Origin: Bacteroidales bacterium
GTDB lineage: Bacteria > Bacteroidota > Bacteroidia > Bacteroidales > Marinilabiliaceae
Direction of reading: 5' to 3'
Assembly: GCA_900766825.1 (NCBI GenBank)
Contig: CAAFWU010000029.1
Span: 1 to 14,014, forward strand
Length of the DNA: 14,014 nt
Each line of letters begins with the position of its first letter. The stretch's first letter is position 1. Both the position numbers and the translations under genes were made by a program. Of this stretch, positions 1 through 5,968 are shown in pieces. The notes under the pieces are model-generated. The model saw only the letters and a program-made list of their open reading frames with translations, was not told the origin of the DNA and did not search any database.

Positions 1-20
1 ACACGACGCTCTTCCGATCT
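1..20. other. Illumina sequencing adapter remnant (not genomic)
   Basis: The first 20 bases, ACACGACGCTCTTCCGATCT, are identical to the 3' end of the Illumina TruSeq universal adapter. Genomic sequence therefore starts at about base 21. This marks the left edge as a contig end with untrimmed adapter, and explains why the first gene has no start. Confidence 0.96.
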
Positions 21-22
21 CG

Positions 23-370
23 CTGAAACTTAGCGACATTAGCAAGTATAGTTTAGTTTTGCCCGCACGAGGTCTGCAGGCGCGCAATGTGCTGGACAAA
101 GTGATGGCGGAGAGTGATGTTGCACTCAACACTCGCATAGAGTTTAACATTGCCACACCAATATTGCGAATGGTGCGAGACAGTAAGATGCTCAGTTTGT
201 TATCTTGCTCATCGGTTAGGACGTTTCCCGAGCTATGCGCAGTGCCACTTAACGAACCTAATTGCCAAATGATGGGTTGCTTGCATACTTTGAGCGGATG
301 CTATAGAAAAAAATCTCTTGACAGATTGGTAGACATGCTTAAGGATTACGTTCAATTGCATGGTTTATAA
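23..370 (+). CDS. LysR-type transcriptional regulator, C-terminal fragment (5' cut by contig end)
   Basis: This is the tail of a LysR-family regulator, covering the second half of the effector-binding domain. The frame is open from the first genomic bases (reading ISLKLSDISKYSLVLPARGL) through to TAA at 368-370. A TTG at 59 lies inside the protein and is not a real start. Family-like features are the 'LPARGLQARNVLD' strand-loop, the segment reading TPILRMVRDSKMLSLLS (the usual 'hydrophobic, always-on' part of the domain), and the end 'GCLHTLSGCYRKKSLDRLVDML', which resembles the last strand and helix of Bacteroidales LysR regulators. The DNA-binding helix-turn-helix lies outside the window. 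The gene converges on the DUF262 operon. The target genes and the ligand cannot be told from this fragment. Confidence 0.78.
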   Translation: MKLSDISKYSLVLPARGLQARNVLDKVMAESDVALNTRIEFNIATPILRMVRDSKMLSLLSCSSVRTFPELCAVPLNEPNCQMMGCLHTLSGCYRKKSLDRLVDMLKDYVQLHGL

Positions 371-731
371 AGAGAGGCACTAAAAACGGTTATGAAAGAG
401 TGGTAGTTGCGGTCGTTAACTCCACCGTCAGCCACTTTGCGAGTTTCCGAAAGAGGTGTATTCTTTTGGAAGGATTGTTTTAAACCCAAACGAGCAGCAG
501 CCGCATACTTTGTGGCGGCTGCTCGCTTTAGTTTGCCAGATTTATTCAAAGGTTACCGTGAGGGTAGACCTGTTCTTTGGAGTTAGGTTGGAGACGTACA
601 TACAAGTTGCAGTTGTGGTAAGGCTGTCGTTGTTCCTACTCTTGGTGGAGGAGATAACTTTGGTCAAACGAACAACGCCCGTTTTTGTAGTATTTGTAGT
701 AAATGTACTGTATCATTGGAGAATAATAGTC
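371..731. other. Convergent intergenic region, no confident gene
   Basis: These 361 bases separate the ends of two converging genes. They contain one strong hairpin (491-525). They also contain an open stretch on the minus strand, 542-712, that reads as 56 Thr/Ser/Asn-rich residues ending in TAA just before the hairpin. That stretch has no credible start codon, so it could be the decayed 3' end of a lost gene. Open frames in other registers (plus 456-848, minus 352-549) have no recognisable family and no convincing start. Confidence 0.5.
491..525. terminator. Terminator-like hairpin between converging genes
   Basis: The arms CGAGCA-GCCGC and GCGGC-TGCTCG pair over 11 bp, with a 3-base bulge (GCA) in the left arm. 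The right side continues CTTTAGTTT on the plus strand. The minus strand continues TTTGGGTTTTAAAA. It could end transcription of the LysR gene, of the minus-strand operon, or both. The T-tracts are imperfect, so its strength is uncertain. Confidence 0.6.
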
Positions 732-2717
732 TTAACCTATTTGCCTCAATGCTTCCAAAATCCTATCCTTGGCGAGTTTATCAAACTCCTTGATTTCCGT
801 CTCGCCCCAGTCTCCTTTACTCTTTACGACATCCATCATCTCCAATAACTTTAAACTTAAGCCATTACGAACTTCTTCAATAAGTCCAAAGTTATCGAGC
901 TTGGCTTTTGGCATATTGTTGCTGAATTTAGAGTTCATACCTCTGCTGATAAGGCACAAATTCCCAAAACAATCAAGCCCTCTATCTTTTAGGTTATCAT
1001 ATCCAGGCATGGGATTCTGTGGATAGAAATGTTCTACCGATGTCCTATATGAAAACTCGAATTTCGGGTATTTAGCCAGATTTATTTTCCAAGTAATAAA
1101 GTCGTAGAAGTTGAACACAAAATTCGGAACATTACATCCACAATCAATTTGACTCCAGTCGATATCATCGGTGCTATTATAAGGTAAGAAGTCATCTCTA
1201 TCGTAAATAACATCTTCAAAATCTGACTTCGCTCTACCTATGTAGATATCCAGCATGTAACTGCACGCCAAATGATATAACTTATTTCGCAAGAAAGAAG
1301 GGTCAATGTTTTCTTGCTTGTGAATACAGTAAAGCAAAGCATTCAGCCAATGCTTGTAAATCTGTGTAGGTGCAGAGACATGGAACATTGCCTCCAGCAT
1401 TCTAATTTCTTTACCAAGGTCATTCTCGTCCTCAGAAATGCTTGAAGAAAACGTATTTACATAATTGGCTTTGTTATTATCGTACTTACGAATAGATTTT
1501 AAGCTCCAACTCTCTGTGCCGTTTATATATTCTCGTTTAATCACATAACTATCATATTGGACTCTCAATAAGAGTAGCTCCATGATGAAGAACTTAACAA
1601 AACGGCTTCTATCAGTTTCGCAAGTTATGGATTTCAATACGTTTTGGAATGTCGGTATCAAAACTTTGTCGTCAAGTCTGATACCAGCATCTACATCCTC
1701 TCGATAAAATTCGCTGTCATGATAGCTCACTTTGAGCACTTGCAGAAGGAAGTTAGGAAAATTAGTAATGGAACCAAAACGATCTTGTTTTCCTTCATCT
1801 TGACTTCCATCGCGAGGCAGTTCATACCTTTTATTGTTTTTAGCATCCTCAAAAAGGTTATTGAGCGTACGAGGGGCACAGTCTTCATTATCTTCGATTA
1901 GAGAACCATCATCCTCGATTTCGATCTCCTCGCACAGGGTGTCAAAGTCTTCAAATCGCAGATTTGTCCATTTATCACCGAAGATTAGAGTACGTTGTCC
2001 AACCGAAAAATTCATTTGGACATATGAACTCATATTAGAGCAAGCTTCCCATATAAGATGGAAAAGTTTATGCTCGTTAGGCGAAAGCTTGTTCATTAAT
2101 ATAGCTTTGAGAACCTCATGCTTTTCAAGTTGCTCTCCACGAGTATTCATTATCTCAAAGTAATGGTTCAATTGGGTGTCTTGCGGAACTGGGATTCTAA
2201 GAATGATGACCTTTGAAAAAAGATATTCTGCAAAATCAGCTACAGACAATCCTTTCCCTTTAAGAACTTGGTGAATATTCTTGTTGAACAATCCATAGAC
2301 ATCAATTATATGTTGCGCAGCCTGATGCTCAGAATATTGATTCCGTTGAAGCATCGCAAGAGCATCATCTGCTTCTTTGCGATGGTCAAAAGAAAGATTT
2401 GGTTTTTCGAACCAACTTGCCACATTGAGATGTTTCAATAAACTGGCAAGAATGGTCAACGTCGTCAAACGTTGCTGACCATCTATAGTCTCAAAATATG
2501 TCTCTCCATTAACACTCCTTACAAAAACCACAGCGGATCCTATATAGTAATTTTGGCTTTTATAGTTCATTGCGTAGTCAGAAATGTCTTCCAACAATTG
2601 CAAAGCTTCTCTTTCTCCCCAGTCATAATTGCGTTGATAAATGGGAATGACATATTTACCCTCTGAAAGAAATTCCTTTACTGTCAACTGGGCTATATTG
2701 TTATCAATCGTTGCCAT
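732..2717 (-). CDS. DUF262-DUF1524 protein, GmrSD/SspE-like putative nuclease
   Basis: The 661-residue protein has the architecture of GmrSD/SspE-type modification-dependent restriction enzymes. The N-terminal DUF262 (ParB/Srx-like NTPase fold) shows IPIYQRNYDW at 24-33, DGQQRLTTL at 79-87 and NTRGEQLEKHEVLKA at 191-205. The C-terminal DUF1524 region has an HNH-like core: VEHFYPQN at 561-568 (His563), FGNLCLI around 584-590 and an Asn-containing GMNSKFSN at 593-600. In studied relatives DUF262 hydrolyses nucleotides and senses modified DNA, and DUF1524 cuts or nicks DNA; here this is inferred from motifs. The ATG lies inside the upstream DUF262 gene (14-base overlap), which implies translational coupling. 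The DNA is clearly AT-richer than the core genes. The substrate specificity, and whether it acts on phage, are unknown. Confidence 0.88.
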   Translation of the reverse strand: MATIDNNIAQLTVKEFLSEGKYVIPIYQRNYDWGEREALQLLEDISDYAMNYKSQNYYIGSAVVFVRSVNGETYFETIDGQQRLTTLTILASLLKHLNVASWFEKPNLSFDHRKEADDALAMLQRNQYSEHQAAQHIIDVYGLFNKNIHQVLKGKGLSVADFAEYLFSKVIILRIPVPQDTQLNHYFEIMNTRGEQLEKHEVLKAILMNKLSPNEHKLFHLIWEACSNMSSYVQMNFSVGQRTLIFGDKWTNLRFEDFDTLCEEIEIEDDGSLIEDNEDCAPRTLNNLFEDAKNNKRYELPRDGSQDEGKQDRFGSITNFPNFLLQVLKVSYHDSEFYREDVDAGIRLDDKVLIPTFQNVLKSITCETDRSRFVKFFIMELLLLRVQYDSYVIKREYINGTESWSLKSIRKYDNNKANYVNTFSSSISEDENDLGKEIRMLEAMFHVSAPTQIYKHWLNALLYCIHKQENIDPSFLRNKLYHLACSYMLDIYIGRAKSDFEDVIYDRDDFLPYNSTDDIDWSQIDCGCNVPNFVFNFYDFITWKINLAKYPKFEFSYRTSVEHFYPQNPMPGYDNLKDRGLDCFGNLCLISRGMNSKFSNNMPKAKLDNFGLIEEVRNGLSLKLLEMMDVVKSKGDWGETEIKEFDKLAKDRILEALRQIG

Positions 2718-4533
2718 AGTACTTGTTATATTCTTTAAATAAATCCATTATCTGCTCACAACCAGAACATTGCTTTGATTGTACACCCTCAATATTGATG
2801 TTGATTATGTCGTACGGCGTTTTGGCATCATAAACGTGCCTAAACATACTGTCCCATTCCGTAGCATAGTTATCAATGGATGCCAACTGAACAACTGATT
2901 GCCCCAGTCTCAATTTGTATGCCCAAATGAAGAATTGCTGTATAACCTTGTCAAGTTCTTCTTCACCGAAACGATCGACATAGTACAGAAGTAATGTATA
3001 GAACATATCTCGTATATATCCATCTCCCGTTCTCCCTGAGCCATTATAAGACGTAATCAAATTTAGGATTTTATTGGACTGGCTTCCATCTGGCAACGAA
3101 TTCCGATATTCCCGAATGTGCTCATACAAATTCATGTAATGACGAATCATATCAAAGAAACGACCTCCATTGATTATCTGATCATCAAGATTAAAGGGGT
3201 ATTCTATATGATTCCTATCTATTGTTCGTATAGGGTCTTGGTTGTACATCGACGAGAATATATGGGCTATAACTTCCATTTGGTAAAACGGATAGCGTTT
3301 CCCATCACTCAACGAGATGCCCTTAAATATATCCGTATGATCTTTTGTAAACCGTCTTCCCCATTTTCCACGAGACCATCGTTTTGCTCTAAACAAAGTT
3401 AGGAAAACCTCTCTCAAGAATGAGGTCGGTTTGTTTTGCCACTCGTCAATATTATCGCTGTCCTCCTGACTGAGTGATGAAATCTCTCTCAAATGGTATG
3501 CTTTCAGCAAGTCGTGCGCGGCAAGATCCTTACCACGAGCATTTTGCGAATCAAAGAATTGGAATGCCTCTGATATACTATTTAGTCGAACTACAACAAA
3601 CTCACACTTTGTCAATAGAAACTCAAAAAGTTGCTGATCAAAATCAATTTTTCGGCTTTCAATTGTATGAATATTCTCTATAACGTTATGAAGTGTATAG
3701 CGGTTACTGAACGAAACCTTGTCAGAATTTGAGAAGGCATTTATCTTCTTATCTATATCAGAATAGCTTGCCTTGACCTTATTGTCTTTTAAAGCATTAT
3801 ACATAACACGTATGAGCAGAGCAAGCGTGATTATACGTTGCTGGCCGTCAACAATCTCATTGTTGTGCAAAACGAGAGTTCCAAGTCTGTATTGCTTACG
3901 CTCTCTGAACGCAAGAATGTCTGATATAAGTTGGTTGACGTTCTTTGCTGTCCATTTGTATGGTCTTTGATACGGAGGTATAACAAATTCTTCGAAAGGC
4001 AATGAACCAACATTGCAGATTTCAATCTGAGGTAATTGCCCAAAAGCATCTTCCTGAAGAGTATACGATCTGTCAATTAATAGTTCCTTCTTATGCAGAG
4101 AAGAAAACAAATCCTCATGTTTACTTGCGAACTCCGCGATTAAGGGGTCAAATATTTTGATAATTTCTGAGAATGCTTGGAACAAATCATCTATAGAGTC
4201 GATATTTCGTGCCAATACGCACTTTCCATTATTTTGTTCTTGCCATCTTTTCCACTTCAAATCAGTATAGTCAGAGGTATCTTCTACCAAAAAATCCTTG
4301 AAGTCTTTAAAACCACCTTCTGCATACTTGCCTTCAATATGAAGTTGCACTTCTCCATTATAGTATTCATAATGAATGTCAGAGTCTTTCAAACAGGTGC
4401 TTATCTGTATATAGCGACTAGTTTGCCATGCCCCCTTCCGAAAATAGGATGTCACCTTTTTCTTAAAGCCATAATTGTCTCTTATATAATCCTTTACCTC
4501 CTGATGTAGATATTGATCAATAGGTATTGCCAT
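2704..4533 (-). CDS. DUF262 protein with an extra N-terminal domain, no HNH
   Basis: The protein has 609 residues. Residues 1-175 form a domain I do not recognise with certainty. It has an alternating strand pattern near 52-68 (IHYEYYNGEVQLHIEG) and a helical part at 110-140, and it faintly resembles DUF4268 or PD-(D/E)XK-associated domains. DUF262 follows: IPPYQRPYKW at 185-194, IVDGQQRIITL at 227-237 and NARGKDLAAHDLLKA at 331-345. Unlike its downstream partner, it shows no H-x-x-P/N DUF1524 motif. The C-terminus instead carries a CSGC pair at 589-592. The start lies 22 bases after the exonuclease stop, and the end overlaps the next gene by 14 bases. It may be the sensing or regulatory half of a two-protein system, with the partner supplying the nuclease. 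Local composition is low: 19 G+C of 60 at 3661-3720. Confidence 0.82.
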   Translation of the reverse strand: MAIPIDQYLHQEVKDYIRDNYGFKKKVTSYFRKGAWQTSRYIQISTCLKDSDIHYEYYNGEVQLHIEGKYAEGGFKDFKDFLVEDTSDYTDLKWKRWQEQNNGKCVLARNIDSIDDLFQAFSEIIKIFDPLIAEFASKHEDLFSSLHKKELLIDRSYTLQEDAFGQLPQIEICNVGSLPFEEFVIPPYQRPYKWTAKNVNQLISDILAFRERKQYRLGTLVLHNNEIVDGQQRIITLALLIRVMYNALKDNKVKASYSDIDKKINAFSNSDKVSFSNRYTLHNVIENIHTIESRKIDFDQQLFEFLLTKCEFVVVRLNSISEAFQFFDSQNARGKDLAAHDLLKAYHLREISSLSQEDSDNIDEWQNKPTSFLREVFLTLFRAKRWSRGKWGRRFTKDHTDIFKGISLSDGKRYPFYQMEVIAHIFSSMYNQDPIRTIDRNHIEYPFNLDDQIINGGRFFDMIRHYMNLYEHIREYRNSLPDGSQSNKILNLITSYNGSGRTGDGYIRDMFYTLLLYYVDRFGEEELDKVIQQFFIWAYKLRLGQSVVQLASIDNYATEWDSMFRHVYDAKTPYDIININIEGVQSKQCSGCEQIMDLFKEYNKYYGND

Positions 4534-4555
4534 AACGATGATTTTTAGTAATTAG

Positions 4556-5044
4556 TTACAATATTTCCAACGCAATGGCGGCGCAGGCTTCTGCGTCGAC
4601 CAGGGCGTGGTGATGGTTTGACAAATCGTAGCCGCAGCGGGCGGCGATGACATCGAGGGTGTGGCTGCCTTTGGGCCATACGCGGCGTGAGGCTACGCAG
4701 GTGCAGTAGAATGGGTAGTCGGGATAGTCCATCTGATAGACGCGGAACACGGCTTTCAGGCAACTCTCGTCGAACGCCTTGTTGTGGGCTACGAGAGGGA
4801 GGCCGGCTATCTTGGGCTCTATCTGCTTCCACACTTCTGGGAAGATAGGTGCATTATCTGTATCGGCAGCGCACAGTCCATGCACCTGACTGCACCAGTA
4901 GTTGTAATACTCAGGTTCGGGTTTGATAAGTGAGTAAAACTTGTCCACAATCTCGCCATCCCGCACTATGACCACACCCACCGAGCAGACCGATGATCGC
5001 TCGTTATTTGCTGTCTCGAAATCTATTGCAGCAAAATCCTGCAT
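4556..5044 (-). CDS. DEDDh 3'-5' exonuclease (DnaQ/epsilon-like)
   Basis: This is a single-domain, 162-residue exonuclease of the DnaQ family. All catalytic residues are present: Asp8 and Glu10 (FAAIDFETAN), Asp92 (VAHNKAFDES), and His145 with Asp150 (HHHALVDAEA), so it is the DEDDh subtype. The family removes nucleotides from 3' ends with two metal ions. I chose the ATG at 5044-5042 rather than the GTG one codon earlier, because a strong AAGGAGG (5058-5052) sits 7 bases before it. The start overlaps the stop of the broken WYL gene as TGATG, a coupled arrangement. The gene is GC-rich (37 of 60 at 4621-4680), unlike the DUF262 genes downstream. Free-standing DnaQ-like proteins have varied roles in DNA repair, RNA trimming and defence. 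It could serve the DUF262 operon or simply be older than it. Confidence 0.9.
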   Translation of the reverse strand: MQDFAAIDFETANNERSSVCSVGVVIVRDGEIVDKFYSLIKPEPEYYNYWCSQVHGLCAADTDNAPIFPEVWKQIEPKIAGLPLVAHNKAFDESCLKAVFRVYQMDYPDYPFYCTCVASRRVWPKGSHTLDVIAARCGYDLSNHHHALVDAEACAAIALEIL

Positions 5045-5480
5045 CACTTATCCTCCTTATACTTGTTCCACATCCGCTTTATCGTTCCTGCAATATCCTT
5101 GCGAAGCCAACTCGGTTCGAGCACCTCTATGTCGTCACCATTCTTAAGCAGTTCCTGCTGGAAGTCGAAGGTAGGTCGGACTTGCAATTCAAAGATGCTG
5201 TATTCATCAATATTCTCCGTCTCTTGTTGCGAGTCATGCATAGGCAAGTCTCGAAGGTAGTTTGCCTGAGCGGCACCGACTTTAAGTATTACTTTTTAGA
5301 TGCAGCAGCCGTCGCCAGAGATAACACCGATGCAACCGTTGAAGTATTCCTGTGGGTCGAAGTCTTCTGGATATTCGATGGTGTGGCTCGACAAACGGAA
5401 GTCCTGAATGCGGTCAAGACAGAAGACGATGTCTCTACCAGCTGGCCAGTTACGTCCCACCACATACTGGAGAGATTCTA
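5044..5480 (-). pseudogene. WYL-domain regulator remnant, N-terminus lost and in-frame stop
   Basis: One reading frame gives the C-terminal half of a WYL transcriptional regulator: YVVGRNWP..RDIVFCLDRI, DFDPQEYFNGCIGVISG, then a TAA at 5296-5294. Without any frame change it continues KVILKVGAAQANYLRDLP, IFELQVRPTFDF, and ends VLEPSWLRKDIAGTIKRMW before TGA at 5046-5044. Both parts match successive WYL and WYL-C segments, so the TAA is a nonsense mutation inside the gene. The N-terminal helix-turn-helix and first WYL part, normally about 150-180 residues, are absent. Upstream of about 5480 the DNA is the tRNA-Ser terminator. WYL regulators such as BrxR and CapW control defence operons, so this was probably the regulator of the block. 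The last part (from ATG at 5247) could still be translated, but it lacks a DNA-binding domain. Confidence 0.82.
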
Positions 5481-5483
5481 AAC

Positions 5484-5526
5484 AAAAAAAAGCGATGCAA
5501 CATGTTGAACACCAACCTGTCGCATC
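5484..5526 (-). terminator. Rho-independent terminator of the tRNA-Tyr/tRNA-Ser unit
   Basis: On the minus strand a 14-bp stem (GATGCGACAGGTTG with CAACATGTTGCATC; one mismatch, one G-T pair) and loop GTGTT are followed by GC and a run of eight T. It lies 9 bases past the 3' end of tRNA-Ser, so it ends the tRNA transcript and insulates the accessory block from it. Confidence 0.9.
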
Positions 5527-5534
5527 ACCATTAG

Positions 5535-5621
5535 CGGAGAGACAGGGATTCGAACCCTGGATACACTCGCGTGTATGCCGCATTTCGAGTGCGGTACAAT
5601 CGACCACTCTGCCATCTCTCC
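5535..5621 (-). tRNA. tRNA-Ser (anticodon CGA)
   Basis: On the minus strand a 7-bp acceptor stem GGAGAGA/TCTCTCC encloses a class II tRNA. The anticodon stem is CCGCA/TGCGG and the loop CTCGAAA gives anticodon CGA (codon UCG). A long variable arm (CATACACGCGAGTGTATC) and the T-arm GGGTTCGAATCCC follow. The discriminator is G at 5535, as expected for serine. CCA is not encoded. It lies 10 bases downstream of tRNA-Tyr in the same transcript. Its 3' end faces the accessory block, the usual orientation for an integration target. Confidence 0.96.
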
Positions 5622-5631
5622 AATATGTTAG

Positions 5632-5712
5632 TGGGAGGTGAAGGATTCGAACCTACGAAGCCGAAGCAGCAGATTTACAGTCTGTCCCATTTGACCGCTC
5701 TGGAAACCTCCC
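5632..5712 (-). tRNA. tRNA-Tyr (anticodon GTA), copy 1
   Basis: On the minus strand the acceptor GGGAGGT/ACCTCCC, D-arm, anticodon loop CTGTAAA (GUA), long variable arm and T-arm GGTTCGAATCC make an 81-base class II tRNA-Tyr. The discriminator is A at 5632, and CCA is not encoded. A nearly identical copy starts at 13986: over the 29 visible bases only one differs (C here, T there, at tRNA base 16). Confidence 0.96.
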
Positions 5713-5726
5713 ATGCTCTTCAGAAT

Positions 5727-5740
5727 AGAGTCTTAACTCT
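5727..5740 (-). repeat. Small hairpin in the tRNA leader
   Basis: AGAGTTAAGACTCT on the minus strand pairs AGAGT with ACTCT around TAAG. It sits between the promoter and the tRNA-Tyr 5' end, so it would be in the precursor RNA. It may be a processing feature or chance. Confidence 0.35.
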
Positions 5741-5755
5741 TCCCGATTGCGACTG

Positions 5756-5787
5756 CAAATTTACTGCATACTATCCTTTTTCGCAAA
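5756..5787 (-). promoter_or_regulatory. Promoter of the tRNA-Tyr/tRNA-Ser unit (Bacteroidetes type)
   Basis: On the minus strand TTTG (5787-5784), a 20-base spacer and TAAATTTG (5763-5756) match the Bacteroidetes -33 / -7 consensus TTTG and TAnnTTTG. Transcription would start near 5750, about 38 bases before the mature tRNA-Tyr. Confidence 0.8.
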
Positions 5788-5883
5788 CTTAATCTGATGT
5801 TTTTTTTTGAAAAATTTACACCTTATGTAGGGAAAGAAAAGTAGTGGTTGCCCCACCCTACCGCACCTTAGTACCCTTGCAAA

Positions 5884-5929
5884 TAGAAAAAGGGCAGCGC
5901 ATCCACAACAGATGTGCTGCCTTTCTTTT
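5884..5929 (-). terminator. Terminator downstream of the CobW-family gene
   Basis: An 11-bp stem GGCAGCGCATC/GATGTGCTGCC (one G-T pair) with loop CACAACA spans 5893-5921. The minus strand continues CCTTTTTCTATTT, fitting the end of the mazG-side transcript after the CobW gene. The plus side continues TTTCTTTT, so it may work in both directions. Confidence 0.85.
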
Positions 5930-5968
5930 GAGTCTTATGGACAAGGTCGTATTACGAACCTATGATTT

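Noticed and set aside
54..61. TAGTTTTG promoter-like motif
   Set aside because: It lies inside the LysR coding sequence and has no -33 partner.
59..370. LysR fragment as a complete short gene starting at TTG 59
   Set aside because: The frame is open through the upstream genomic bases and reads as LysR domain. The TTG is an internal Leu codon.
352..549. 65-residue minus-strand gene
   Set aside because: It has a TTG start, no recognisable family, overlaps the LysR end and reads straight through the terminator hairpin.
5296..5607. 103-residue minus-strand gene beginning at 5607
   Set aside because: Its first part is the tRNA-Ser and its terminator read as protein. Only the part after about 5480 is WYL sequence.
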